The notes beneath the pieces are model-generated. The model ran no database searches and was not told the origin of the DNA. It saw only the letters and a list, made by a program, of their open reading frames with translations. From contig NZ_JAPEMB010000001.1 in assembly GCF_026343125.1 (NCBI RefSeq), positions 4,097,501-4,161,500 of the forward strand: a stretch of 64,000 bases of DNA, given 5' to 3'. The position numbers were made by a program, and so were the translations under genes. Positions 17,384 to 26,396 of the stretch are shown in pieces (within the stretch, counting starts at the first letter, position 1; each line of letters begins with the position of its first letter). The stretch is from Streptomyces sp. NBC_00094 (GTDB taxonomy: Bacteria; Actinomycetota; Actinomycetes; Streptomycetales; Streptomycetaceae).

Positions 17384-18385
17384 ATGGAACTCCACGACGT
17401 CTGGTTCGTACTCATCGCCGTCCTCTGGATCGGCTACTTCTTCCTCGAAGGCTTCGACTTCGGGGTCGGCGTCCTGACCAAGCTGCTCGCCCGCGACCGG
17501 GTCGAGAAGCGGGTCCTCATCAACACGATCGGTCCCGTCTGGGACGGCAACGAGGTGTGGCTGCTCACCGCAGGCGGCGCGACCTTCGCCGCCTTCCCCG
17601 AGTGGTACGCGACGCTCTTCTCCGGCTTCTACCTGCCGCTGCTGATCATCCTGGTCTGCCTGATCATCCGGGGCGTCGCCTTCGAGTACCGGGTGAAGCG
17701 GCCCGAGGAGAACTGGCAGCGCAACTGGGAGCAGGCCATCTTCTGGACCTCCCTGATCCCCGCGTTCCTCTGGGGTGTGGCCTTCGGCAACATCGTCCGG
17801 GGCGTGAAGATCGATGCGGAGATGGAGTACGTCGGCACCTTCTGGGACCTGCTCAACCCGTACGCGCTCCTCGGCGGTCTGGTCACGCTCACCCTCTTCA
17901 CCTTCCACGGCGCGGTCTTCGCCTCGCTGAAGACGGTCGGTGACATCCGGGTGCGCGCCCGGGCGCTCGCGCTCAAACTGGGCCTGGTCACGGCGGTGCT
18001 CGCACTCGGCTTCCTGATCTGGACCCAGGTCCACACCGGGGACAGCTGGAGCTTCGCGGCCATGCTGATCGCCGTGGTGGCGCTGGTCGGCGCGATCGGT
18101 GCCATCAAGGTGGGCCGCGAGGGCTGGTCGTTCGCGCTCTCGGGCGTGACGATCGCCGCCGCGGTGGCGATGCTCTTCCTCGCGCTCTTCCCGGACGTCA
18201 TGCCGTCTTCGCTCGATCCCGAGTGGAGCCTTACCGTGACGAACGCATCGTCGAGCCCGTACACGCTCAAGATCATGACCTGGTGCGCGGCGATCGCGAC
18301 CCCGCTGGTGCTGCTCTACCAGAGCTGGACCTACTGGGTGTTCCGTAAGCGCATCGGTACGCAGCACATCGCCGACGCTCACTAG
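17384..18385 (+). CDS. cydB: Cytochrome bd oxidase subunit II
   Basis: A 333-residue CydB with about eight transmembrane helices. Characteristic blocks are FFLEGFDFGVGVL near the N-terminus, IGPVWDGNEVWLLTAGGATF and FPEWYATLFSGFYLPL. It partners CydA in the membrane; only CydA holds the haems. It sits between cydA (18-base gap) and the cydDC fusion (30-base gap). Confidence 0.97.
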   Translation: MELHDVWFVLIAVLWIGYFFLEGFDFGVGVLTKLLARDRVEKRVLINTIGPVWDGNEVWLLTAGGATFAAFPEWYATLFSGFYLPLLIILVCLIIRGVAFEYRVKRPEENWQRNWEQAIFWTSLIPAFLWGVAFGNIVRGVKIDAEMEYVGTFWDLLNPYALLGGLVTLTLFTFHGAVFASLKTVGDIRVRARALALKLGLVTAVLALGFLIWTQVHTGDSWSFAAMLIAVVALVGAIGAIKVGREGWSFALSGVTIAAAVAMLFLALFPDVMPSSLDPEWSLTVTNASSSPYTLKIMTWCAAIATPLVLLYQSWTYWVFRKRIGTQHIADAH

Positions 18386-18415
18386 CTGACTGACGCACGA
18401 GCTCACTAGAGGGGC

Positions 18416-21400
18416 ATGTTTCACGTGAAACCGATCGATCCGCGTCTGCTCCGGTACGCCCGGGCCACCCGTCTCTTCCTTGCCGCGGTGGTCGTGCTCG
18501 GTCTGGCCGGGGCGGCGCTGGTCGTCGCCCAGGCGATGCTCATCGCCGAGATCGTGGTGGGGGCCTTCCAGAAGAGCCTGTCGGTTTCCGATCTGACGAC
18601 CCCGCTGTCGCTGCTCGCGGGAGTCGCGGTGGCGCGGGGTCTGGTCGCCTGGCTGACCGAGCTCGCCGCCCACCGGGCGAGCGCGGCGGTCAAGTCCGAA
18701 CTCCGCGGCCGGCTCCTCGCCCGGGCGGCCGCGCTCGGGCCCGGGTGGCTGAGCGGACAGAAGGCCGGCTCGCTGATCGCGCTCGCGACGCGGGGCGTGG
18801 ACGCGCTCGACGACTACTTCTCCCGCTATCTGCCGCAGTTGGGTCTCGCGGTGGTCGTGCCGATGGCGGTCCTGGCCCGGATCGTCACCGAGGACTGGGT
18901 CTCGGCGGCGATCATCGTCGTCACCCTGCCGCTCATCCCGGTCTTCATGATCCTCATCGGCTGGTACACCCAGGCGCGGATGGACCGGCAGTGGAAGCTG
19001 CTCTCCCGGCTCTCCGGCCACTTCCTGGACGTCGTGGCGGGCCTTCCCACCCTCAAGATCTTCGGCCGGGCCAAGGCGCAGGCCGAGTCGATCCGCGCGA
19101 TCACCTCGGAGTACCGGCAGGCCACGATGCGCACCCTGCGGATCGCCTTCCTCTCCTCTTTCGCGCTGGAACTCCTCGCGACCCTCTCGGTCGCGCTCGT
19201 CGCCGTGACCATCGGTATGCGGCTCGTCCACGGCGACCTCGACCTGTACACCGGACTCGTCATCCTGATCCTGGCGCCGGAGGCCTACCTCCCGCTGCGG
19301 CAGGTGGGGGCCCAGTACCACGCGGCGGCCGAGGGGCTCGCGGCGGCGGAGGAGATCTTCGAGGTCCTGGAGCAGCCGGTCCGCGAGGGCGGCACACGAG
19401 CGGTCCCGGACGCCCTCCGGCTGGAACTCGACGGGGTGACCGTGCGGTACGCGGGGCGCGCCGAACCGGCGCTCGACGCGGCGACTCTGACGGTCGAGCA
19501 GGGCGAGACGGTGGCCCTGGTCGGGCCGAGCGGGGTCGGGAAGTCGACCCTTCTCGATGTGGTGCTCGGCTTCGCGGTGCCGGAGGCGGGCGGTTCCGTC
19601 CGGGTCGGCGGCGAGAGCCTCGCGGCGCTCGACCCGGAGGCGTGGCGGTCCCGGATCGCCTGGGTACCGCAGCGCCCGTACCTCTTCGCGGGGACGGTCG
19701 CCGAGAACGTACGGCTGGCCCGTCCGGACGCCTCCGACGAGGCGGTACGGGAAGCACTGCGGGACGCCGGGGCGGACGGGTTCGTCGCGGGGCTCCCCGC
19801 GGGGGCCGACACCCCGCTCGGCGAGGACGGCGCCGGGCTCTCGGCGGGCCAGCGGCAACGCCTGGCGCTCGCGCGGGCGTTCCTGGCGGACCGGCCGCTG
19901 CTGCTGCTCGACGAGCCGACGGCCGCGCTGGACGGCGAGACGGAGGCGGGAGTCGTCGACGCGGTACGGCGCCTGGCGGCGGGGCGGACGGTCCTGCTCG
20001 TGGTCCATCGACCGGCACTGCTCGCGATCGCGGACCGGGTGGTGACGCTGGCTCCGGGCGGTGGCCCTGCCGTGGCGGAGGCCCCCGAGGCCGGCCAAGG
20101 CGAGAAGGGCGACAGGGGTGTGGGGTGGTCCGGCGCAGGGGACCTGGTGGACCCGCCCGCCCCCGGGCTTCGTGCGGGGGGACCCCCGGCCGGTGCGGAA
20201 CAGCTGCCCACGACCGGTCCGGCGACGGCCGAGGCCGCGGTTTCGGCCGAAGGCACAGCCGCGGCAGGAGCGGTGGGCGAGGCCGCCCGGCGGTCCGGGC
20301 TTGGACGGGTGCGGGACATGGCCGGGGAGCTCAAGGGACGGATGGGGCTCGCGCTGCTGCTCGGGAGTCTGGCCCTCGGGTCCGCCGTCGGGCTCATGGC
20401 CGTGTCCGGCTGGCTCATCTCCCGGGCTTCCGAACAGCCGCCCGTCCTCTATCTGATGATGGCCGTCACCGCCACGCGCGCCTTCGGCATCGGCCGGGCC
20501 GTCTTCCGGTACGCCGAACGCCTCGTCTCGCACGACGCCGTGCTCCGGATGCTCGCCGAGCTCCGGGTCTCCGTCTACCGGCGGCTGGAGCGCATCGCCC
20601 CGGCCGGACTGCGCCGCACCCGGCGCGGAGACCTCCTCTCCCGGCTCGTCCAGGACGTCGACGCGCTCCAGGACTACTGGCTGCGCTGGCTGCTCCCGGT
20701 GGGCGCCGCGCTCGTCGTGGGCGTCGCCTCCGCCGGGTTCACCGCCTGGCTGCTGCCCGAGGCCGGGGCCGTCCTCGCCGTGGGCCTGCTCGTCGCGGGT
20801 GTCGCCGTACCGGCCGTCGGCGGAACCCTCGCCCGCCGCGCCGAGCGCAGGCTCGCCCCCGCACGCGGCGCCCTGGCGACGGCCGTGGCCGATCTGCTCC
20901 ACGGCTGCGCCGAGTCGACGGTGGCCGGTGCGCTCCGGGGCCGGATCGAGCGGGCCCGGGCCGCCGACCGTGCCCTCACCTCCATCTCCTCCCGGCAGTC
21001 CGCCGCCACCGCGCTCGGCGCCGGACTCTCCGCGGTGATCTGCGGTCTGACGGTCGCGGCCGCCGCGCTCGTCGGCGTCCAGGCCGTCCGGGACGGGCGG
21101 CTCGACGGGGTGGCCCTGGCCGTGGTCGTCCTGACGCCGCTCGCCGCCTTCGAGGCAGTCACCGTCCTGCCGCTCGCCGTCCAGTACCGGCAGCGCGTCC
21201 GGCACAGCGCCGAGCGGGTCTTCGAGGTGCTCGACGCCCCCGTCCCCGTACACGAACCGGCCCACCCCGAGACGCCCCCGGCGAGCCCGTTCCCGCTGGA
21301 ACTGTCCGGGCTCTCCGCCCGGCACGCCGGACAGGAGCGGAGGGCGCTCGCCGACTTCGGGCTCACCCTGGAGGCCGGGCGCCGGGTCGCCGTCGTCGGC

Positions 21401-22060
21401 GCCTCCGGCTCCGGGAAGACCACCCTCGCCCAGGTGCTGCTCCGATTCCTGGACGTGGAGAACGGCATGTACCGGATCGGTGGCGTGCCGGCCTGGGAGC
21501 TCGACGGCGACGCGGTCCGGCGGTTCGTCGGCCTCTGCGCCCAGGACGCCCACATCTTCGACAGCTCCGTACGGGAGAACCTGCGGCTCGCCAAGGTCGG
21601 GGCGAGCGACGAGGAGCTGCGCGACGCGCTGCGCCGGGCCAGGCTGCTCGACTGGGTGGACGGGCTCCCGGCCGGCCTCGACACCCTCGTGGGCGAACAC
21701 GGCTCCCGGCTCTCCGGCGGCCAGCGGCAGCGCCTCGCGCTCGCCCGCGCCCTGCTGGCCGACTTCCCCGTCCTCGTCCTCGACGAGCCCGCCGAACACC
21801 TCGACCTGGCCACCGCCGACGCGCTCACCGACGACCTGCTCCGGGCCACGGAGGGCCGCACCACCCTCCTCATCACCCACCGGCTGCACGGACTCGACGC
21901 CGTCGACGAGGTGGTGGTCCTCGACGAGGGCCGCACCGTGCAGCGCGGCCCGTACGCCGAACTCGCGGAGACGGAGGGACCGCTGCGCCGGATGCTGGAG
22001 CAGGAGCGGGAGACCGATCTGCTCGCCGCCGGCACCCGGCCGACTTTTCTCGCCAAATAG
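18416..22060 (+). CDS. cydDC: Fused CydD-CydC ABC transporter
   Basis: A 1214-residue fusion of two ABC half-transporters that are separate CydD and CydC in E. coli; the fused form is usual in Streptomyces. Half one has about six helices then an ATPase (Walker A GPSGVGKST, signature LSAGQRQRLALARA). A 70-residue Gly/Ala-rich linker leads to half two (Walker A GASGSGKTT, signature LSGGQRQRLALARA). CydDC moves reduced thiols or haem-related compounds needed to assemble cytochrome bd. The first six codons (MFHVKP) are a perfect parS site. The ribosome site GAGGGG is unusually close to the ATG. Confidence 0.95.
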   Translation: MFHVKPIDPRLLRYARATRLFLAAVVVLGLAGAALVVAQAMLIAEIVVGAFQKSLSVSDLTTPLSLLAGVAVARGLVAWLTELAAHRASAAVKSELRGRLLARAAALGPGWLSGQKAGSLIALATRGVDALDDYFSRYLPQLGLAVVVPMAVLARIVTEDWVSAAIIVVTLPLIPVFMILIGWYTQARMDRQWKLLSRLSGHFLDVVAGLPTLKIFGRAKAQAESIRAITSEYRQATMRTLRIAFLSSFALELLATLSVALVAVTIGMRLVHGDLDLYTGLVILILAPEAYLPLRQVGAQYHAAAEGLAAAEEIFEVLEQPVREGGTRAVPDALRLELDGVTVRYAGRAEPALDAATLTVEQGETVALVGPSGVGKSTLLDVVLGFAVPEAGGSVRVGGESLAALDPEAWRSRIAWVPQRPYLFAGTVAENVRLARPDASDEAVREALRDAGADGFVAGLPAGADTPLGEDGAGLSAGQRQRLALARAFLADRPLLLLDEPTAALDGETEAGVVDAVRRLAAGRTVLLVVHRPALLAIADRVVTLAPGGGPAVAEAPEAGQGEKGDRGVGWSGAGDLVDPPAPGLRAGGPPAGAEQLPTTGPATAEAAVSAEGTAAAGAVGEAARRSGLGRVRDMAGELKGRMGLALLLGSLALGSAVGLMAVSGWLISRASEQPPVLYLMMAVTATRAFGIGRAVFRYAERLVSHDAVLRMLAELRVSVYRRLERIAPAGLRRTRRGDLLSRLVQDVDALQDYWLRWLLPVGAALVVGVASAGFTAWLLPEAGAVLAVGLLVAGVAVPAVGGTLARRAERRLAPARGALATAVADLLHGCAESTVAGALRGRIERARAADRALTSISSRQSAATALGAGLSAVICGLTVAAAALVGVQAVRDGRLDGVALAVVVLTPLAAFEAVTVLPLAVQYRQRVRHSAERVFEVLDAPVPVHEPAHPETPPASPFPLELSGLSARHAGQERRALADFGLTLEAGRRVAVVGASGSGKTTLAQVLLRFLDVENGMYRIGGVPAWELDGDAVRRFVGLCAQDAHIFDSSVRENLRLAKVGASDEELRDALRRARLLDWVDGLPAGLDTLVGEHGSRLSGGQRQRLALARALLADFPVLVLDEPAEHLDLATADALTDDLLRATEGRTTLLITHRLHGLDAVDEVVVLDEGRTVQRGPYAELAETEGPLRRMLEQERETDLLAAGTRPTFLAK
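18418..18431. other. parS centromere site (ParB-binding)
   Basis: The 14-base palindrome GTTTCACGTGAAAC matches the Streptomyces parS consensus without mismatch. It begins on the G of the cydDC ATG and runs through codon 5, so the site is inside coding sequence and dictates residues F-H-V-K. ParB loads at such sites around oriC to build the segregation complex with ParA. Confidence 0.93.
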
Positions 22061-22080
22061 GACTAACTAGGCTCAGGTCC

Positions 22081-23793
22081 ATGACCGCCGCCGCGTCCGA
22101 CGCCCCGGACCCCCTGGAAGCCGCCACTCAGGCCACGCGCAGCCTCCAGGGGCTGTCCACGGAGCTCACCGCCCGCGTACCGCAGCTCCTGGAGGCGATG
22201 CGCTCGGTCGGCACCGGACTCGAACTCCACTCCACCCTCGACCGGATCTGCGAGACCGCGGCCGAACTCGCCGACGCCCGCTACGCCGCGATCGGGGTCG
22301 TCGACGACGAGGGCGAGGGACTCTCCGACTTCGTCACCTTCGGGGTCGACGAGGACGTGGCCCGCCGGATCGGGCGCCTCCCCGACGGCCACGCCGGGCT
22401 GCTCGGCGCGCTCATCCGCGACCCTCAGACCATCCGCCTCGCCGACCTGTCCACCGACCCGCGCGCGGCCGGCTTCCCACCCGGGCACCCGCCGATGCGG
22501 ACCTTCCTCGGCGTACCCATCCGGGTCCAGGGCGAGATCTTCGGCAACCTCTACCTCGCGGAGAAGCGCGGCGGCGTCGAGTTCAACGACTACGACGTCC
22601 ACATGGTCAGGGTGCTCGCCACGGAGGCGGGCATCGCCATCGGCAACGCCCGTCTCTACGAGGCCGCCCGGCAGCGCGAGCGGTGGATCGACGGCTCGGT
22701 CGCCGTCACCACCGCGCTGCTCTCCGGCGGCGACGCGGACGACGCGCTCGCGGTCGTCGCCGAACAGGCCCGCCGACTCGCCGACGCGGACGCGGGGATC
22801 GTGCTGCTGCCCGCCGAGGAGGGAGGCCTGGAGATCGTCGCCGTCTCCTCGACCACGCCCACCAAGTCGCTGGGCGTGGTGATCCCGCCCGAGAGCGCCG
22901 TCGTGAAGCAGCTCCTGGAGGGCGAGGCGGTCTTCGTGGCGGACGCCTCGACGGACCCGCGCATGATCAGCCGGCTGACCTCCCCGTACGGACCGAGCAT
23001 GATGGTGCCGCTGCAGAGCGGCGGGCGGGTGCTCGGCGCGCTCGCGACGCCCCGGGCGCGGGGCGCGCGCCCGTTCACGGAGGCGGAGCGGACGCTCGCC
23101 ACGCAGTTCGCGTCCCAGGCGGCGCTCGCGCTGATGATGGCGGACGCGCAGCGGGACCGGGAGCGGCTCGCCGTGTACGAGGACCGTGACCGGATCGCCC
23201 GTGACCTGCACGACCTGGTCATCCAGCGGCTCTTCGCCACCGGGATGATGCTGGAGAGCGCCCAGCGGAAGTCGATCGTGCCCGCCGTGCGGGAGGGTGT
23301 CGGCAAGGCCGTGGACGAGCTGGACGTGACCATCCAGGAGATCCGCACGGCGATCTTCGCGCTCCAGCAGGGTCCCGCCGAAGCCCCGTCGGGGCTCCGC
23401 ACCCGCGTCCTGCGGGAGATCAACATGGCGGCCGTACCGCTCGGCTTCAAGCCCGCGCACCGCTTCCTGGGCGTGATCGACTCGGCGGTCGGCGAGCTCA
23501 CCGGCAAGAACCTCATCGCCGCCCTGCGCGAGGCGCTCTCGAACGCCTTCCGGCACGCGGAGGCGACCCGCATCGAGGTGGTCGTCGATGCCACGGTCAC
23601 GCTGCCCGACGGTTCGGCCGGGGTCCGGCTCTCCGTCGCGGACGACGGCATCGGCATCCCCGAGGGCGGGCGGCGCAGCGGTCTGCGCAACCTGGCCCGT
23701 CGGGCCGAGTCGCTGGGCGGCGCGAGCTGGTGCGGCCCGGGCATCGGGGAGGACGGCGGCGGTACGACGGTGGTGTGGGAGGCGCCGCTCTAG
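22081..23793 (+). CDS. Double-GAF sensor histidine kinase (DevS/DosT-like)
   Basis: A 570-residue cytoplasmic kinase. GAF domain 1 spans about residues 45-200 and GAF 2 about 215-365. A HisKA_3 dimerisation helix carries the phospho-acceptor His in RIARDLHDLVIQRLFATG, followed by a HATPase domain with the N box EALSNAFRHAE and G boxes VADDGIGIP and GLRNLARRAESLGG. Its architecture is that of mycobacterial DevS/DosT, which sense O2/NO/CO via a GAF haem. It lies 20 bases after cydDC, which fits a respiration-linked signal, but haem binding here is unproven. No response regulator gene is adjacent. Confidence 0.88.
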   Translation: MTAAASDAPDPLEAATQATRSLQGLSTELTARVPQLLEAMRSVGTGLELHSTLDRICETAAELADARYAAIGVVDDEGEGLSDFVTFGVDEDVARRIGRLPDGHAGLLGALIRDPQTIRLADLSTDPRAAGFPPGHPPMRTFLGVPIRVQGEIFGNLYLAEKRGGVEFNDYDVHMVRVLATEAGIAIGNARLYEAARQRERWIDGSVAVTTALLSGGDADDALAVVAEQARRLADADAGIVLLPAEEGGLEIVAVSSTTPTKSLGVVIPPESAVVKQLLEGEAVFVADASTDPRMISRLTSPYGPSMMVPLQSGGRVLGALATPRARGARPFTEAERTLATQFASQAALALMMADAQRDRERLAVYEDRDRIARDLHDLVIQRLFATGMMLESAQRKSIVPAVREGVGKAVDELDVTIQEIRTAIFALQQGPAEAPSGLRTRVLREINMAAVPLGFKPAHRFLGVIDSAVGELTGKNLIAALREALSNAFRHAEATRIEVVVDATVTLPDGSAGVRLSVADDGIGIPEGGRRSGLRNLARRAESLGGASWCGPGIGEDGGGTTVVWEAPL

Positions 23794-23849
23794 GGGGCGT
23801 CCTGGGGGCGTCCTGCCGATCAGGCCGGGCTGATCGACAAGGCCCCCTA
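23791..23849. terminator. Nested hairpin between convergent kinase and HAD genes
   Basis: An outer TAGGGGGC/GCCCCCTA stem (23791-23798 with 23842-23849) encloses an inner CGATCAG/CTGATCG stem (23817-23823 with 23830-23836). It includes the kinase stop codon and lies at the end of the opposing gene, so it likely stops transcription from both sides. Confidence 0.6.
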
Positions 23850-24734
23850 AGAGGCGGTCGGCGGTGTCGTGTCCCGGCGGGCTTCCAGGGCCTCCGCCAC
23901 GAGCTGTTCGATGATGACGGCCACCCCGTCCTCGTTGTTGCCGGCCGTGCGGCCCGAGGCGGCGGCGAGGACGTCCGGGTGGGCGTTGCCCATCGCGTAC
24001 GAGCGGCCCGCCCAGCCGAGCATCTCGATGTCGTTGGGCATGTCGCCGAAGGCGGCGACCTCCTCGGCGGTGATGCCGCGCTCGGCGCAGCACCGTTCCA
24101 GGGTGGAGGCCTTGGAGACGCCGAGCGCGCTGATCTCGATGAGCGCGGTGGGGCTGGACCGGGTGAAGGAGGCCAGCTCGCCCGCCGCCTCCTTGGCCAC
24201 CGCAAGGAACGCGTCGGGTTCGAGCTCGGGGTGCTGGGCGAGCAGCTTGAGCACGGGGGCCGCGGCGCCCGGCGCCTCCTCGAAGAGGAGCTTCTCGGCC
24301 GTGGCGACGGTGGCGCCGGGGTCCAGGAAGAAGGGCGGGTACTGCGGCTCGTAGTGGATGCCGGTGGTGAGCTCGACCGCGAACGACGTCCCGGGCGCGG
24401 CGGCGCGCAGGGCCCGGACGACGTCCAGGGCGACCGGCCGCTCCAGCGGGCGGACCTCCAGGAAGGTGCCCCCCGCGTGGAGGTCGACGACGGCCGCGCC
24501 GTTGGCGCAGATGGCCAGGCCGTGGCCGTGGACGTGGTCGCTGACGACGTCCATCCAGCGGGCCGGGCGGCCGGTGACGAAGAAGACCTCGATACCGGCC
24601 TGCTCCGCCGAGGCGAGGGCGGCGATCGTGCGCTCGGAGACGGACTTGTCGTCGCGCAGGAGCGTGCCGTCGAGGTCGGTGGCGATCAGCCGGATCGCCG
24701 GGGCGGAGGCATGCGCGGAGCGGGGAGAAGTCAC
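23847..24734 (-). CDS. Cof-type HAD-superfamily phosphatase
   Basis: A 295-residue HAD phosphatase of the Cof/IIB type. Motif I is IATDLDGTLLRDD, motif II FVTGRP, motif III the Lys in LGVSKAST and motif IV AFGDMPNDIEML. Such enzymes hydrolyse sugar phosphates, pyridoxal phosphate or nucleotides. The GTG start at 24734 is chosen from the short lead before motif I. A second enzyme of the same type is found at the other end of the window. Confidence 0.88.
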   Translation of the reverse strand: MTSPRSAHASAPAIRLIATDLDGTLLRDDKSVSERTIAALASAEQAGIEVFFVTGRPARWMDVVSDHVHGHGLAICANGAAVVDLHAGGTFLEVRPLERPVALDVVRALRAAAPGTSFAVELTTGIHYEPQYPPFFLDPGATVATAEKLLFEEAPGAAAPVLKLLAQHPELEPDAFLAVAKEAAGELASFTRSSPTALIEISALGVSKASTLERCCAERGITAEEVAAFGDMPNDIEMLGWAGRSYAMGNAHPDVLAAASGRTAGNNEDGVAVIIEQLVAEALEARRDTTPPTAS

Positions 24735-24929
24735 CGCGCCATTGTTCCGCACCGGACGCACGGGCGTGCGAGGAGGCGCACATATGAGTAGGCGAATTCG
24801 GCCGTTCCCGGTGGGGCCCGGCCGTGGCGTGGCCGGAGCGTCCCGATCCGGCCGTAAAACGCTCGTTCGGTTCCCGGCGATATGGGGAAGATCCTCAGGA
24901 GAGCTGACGGCGTCTCCAGGGGGTGGGGC

Positions 24930-25169
24930 ATGGTCGCGGGCCGACGGTCCGGCGGGTGCGAGGTCTGCGGTGCGCCGCACGGCAGATGGATCGCGAGTCT
25001 CGGTACGGCGCTCTGCGGGCGCTGCGAGGAGGGCGGACCGGAGCATCGCGCGAGCGATGCGGGGCGTGATCCGGTGCGGGTGGGCGACGTCCTGGCGGGG
25101 ATGGCCGCCGCCCTGACGTCGACGGCTCGCTTCCGGGAGGTCGTACCAGGGGCGACGGTACGGCGGTGA
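24930..25169 (+). CDS. Small protein with two Cys pairs (possible zinc ribbon)
   Basis: A 79-residue basic protein that I do not recognise. Two C-x2-C pairs, GGCEVCGAPH and ALCGRCEEG, are spaced about 19 residues apart and could bind zinc. The rest is polar with a short C-terminal helix. The ATG at 24930 is preceded by AGGGGGTGGGG. It ends before a hairpin that also ends the opposing LLM gene. Confidence 0.5.
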   Translation: MVAGRRSGGCEVCGAPHGRWIASLGTALCGRCEEGGPEHRASDAGRDPVRVGDVLAGMAAALTSTARFREVVPGATVRR

Positions 25170-25209
25170 CCCTCGGGCCCGCCGTACCGCCCGTCCCCTA
25201 GGACCTGTC

Positions 25210-25246
25210 CGGCGGATCAAGGCCAGGGTCCGACCCTGATCCGCCG
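25210..25246. terminator. Bidirectional hairpin before the LLM oxidoreductase gene
   Basis: Arms CGGCGGAT and ATCCGCCG enclose an inner CAGGGTC/GACCCTG stem. The structure lies between two convergent genes. A CCGTACCG-CCGTCCCCT motif is repeated on either side of it. Confidence 0.6.
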
Positions 25247-25271
25247 TACCGTCCGTCCCCTCGCCGAGCGC

Positions 25272-26174
25272 TCAGCCGAGCTGTGCGAGGGCCTCGGTGG
25301 CGATCGTCTCGAAGACGGTCTGGTCGGCGGCGAAGTCGGAGTCCGCGATCGGCCAGTGGATCACGAGCTCGGTGAAGCCGAGGTCGCGGTGGGTGCCGGC
25401 GAAGTCGACGAAGGCGTCGAGCGACTCCAGCGGGCGGCTCCGGTCCGGGGTGAAGCCGGTCAGCAGGACCTTGCCGAGTTCGGCCACGTCCCGGCCGGTC
25501 TCGGCGCACGCCTTGCCGAGCTTCTCGACCTGCCCGCGCAGCGCCTCCACCGACTGCTCAGGGGTCCCCGTCTCGTACAGCTTCGGGTCGCCGGTCGTCA
25601 CCCACGCCTGCCCGTGGCGGGCGGCCAGCCGCAGCCCGCGCGGCCCGGTCGCCGCCACCGCGAACGGCAGGCGGGGGCGCTGGACGCAGCCGGGGATGTT
25701 CCGGACGTCCTCCGCCGTGTAGAACGTGCCGCGCTCGGTCATCGCGCCCTCGGTGAGGAGGCGGTCGAGCAGCGGGACGAACTCGCCGAACCGGTCGGCC
25801 CGCTCCTTCGGCGTCCAGGCCTCCTGACCGAGCGCGGTCGCGTCGAAGCCGTTGCCGCCCGCGCCGATGCCGAGCGTGACCCGGCCCCCGGAGATGTCGT
25901 CGAGCGACATCAGCTCCTTGGCGAGGGTCACCGGGTGCCGGAAGTTCGGGGAGGTCACGAGGGTGCCGAGGCGCAGCCGCTCGGTCGCCGTGGCGGCGGC
26001 GGTGAGCGTGGGCAGCGCGCCGAACCACGGGCGGTCGCGGAAGGAGCGCCACGAGAGGTGGTCGTAGGTGTACGCGGTGTGGAAGCCCAGTTCCTCGGCG
26101 CGTTGCCACTTCGCGCGACCCCCCTCGTGCCAGCGGTCGACGGGCAGGATCACGGTGCTCAGGCGCAGGGTCAT
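25272..26174 (-). CDS. LLM-class flavin (probably F420)-dependent oxidoreductase
   Basis: A 300-residue luciferase-like TIM barrel. It shows YTYDHLSW and LGTLVTSPNFRHPVTLAKELMSLDDISGGRVTLGIGAG in consecutive blocks, typical of F420-dependent members common in actinobacteria. It could reduce or oxidise a secondary metabolite or a housekeeping substrate. It reads away from the biosynthetic cluster that begins 223 bases upstream and looks like the left flanking core gene rather than part of the pathway. Confidence 0.82.
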   Translation of the reverse strand: MTLRLSTVILPVDRWHEGGRAKWQRAEELGFHTAYTYDHLSWRSFRDRPWFGALPTLTAAATATERLRLGTLVTSPNFRHPVTLAKELMSLDDISGGRVTLGIGAGGNGFDATALGQEAWTPKERADRFGEFVPLLDRLLTEGAMTERGTFYTAEDVRNIPGCVQRPRLPFAVAATGPRGLRLAARHGQAWVTTGDPKLYETGTPEQSVEALRGQVEKLGKACAETGRDVAELGKVLLTGFTPDRSRPLESLDAFVDFAGTHRDLGFTELVIHWPIADSDFAADQTVFETIATEALAQLG

Positions 26175-26396
26175 GGATCCGACCCTACGTCCACCTGCCG
26201 GACACCCGCGTCGGCGGCCGGGTTTCCGGGCCCCGGAACACCTGCAAAGTGCCGGTGGAGTGCCTGGCCCGATGCGCTCGGGGTGCTGTTGAGTGAATCG
26301 CGAGCCGATCCGCAGCAAGGCGTACCCCTTCCCTTACTTCTCCGCGAGGACTGTTCGTCGACGCTGCCATCGATTACGGAGAGGAGGTCGGGGGAA
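26175..26396 (+). promoter_or_regulatory. Divergent region, left promoter of the biosynthetic cluster
   Basis: 222 bases separate the leftward LLM gene and the first rightward biosynthetic gene. The right half is less GC-rich than its surroundings (about 26290-26390). A strong GAGAGGAGG ribosome site lies before the ATG at 26397. I see no clear operator dyad. Confidence 0.45.

Noticed and set aside
17369..21889. Very long minus-strand open frame of about 1500 codons opposite cydB/cydDC
   Set aside because: It is an antisense shadow caused by high GC; its product is rich in Arg, Asp, Gly and His without any domain, whereas the plus strand encodes a clear ABC transporter.
18745..23793. Long upstream extension of the kinase gene frame through cydDC
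   Set aside because: Residues before the ATG at 22081 are low-complexity Arg/Gly/Pro shadow sequence; the true kinase starts at 22081 with GAF domains following.
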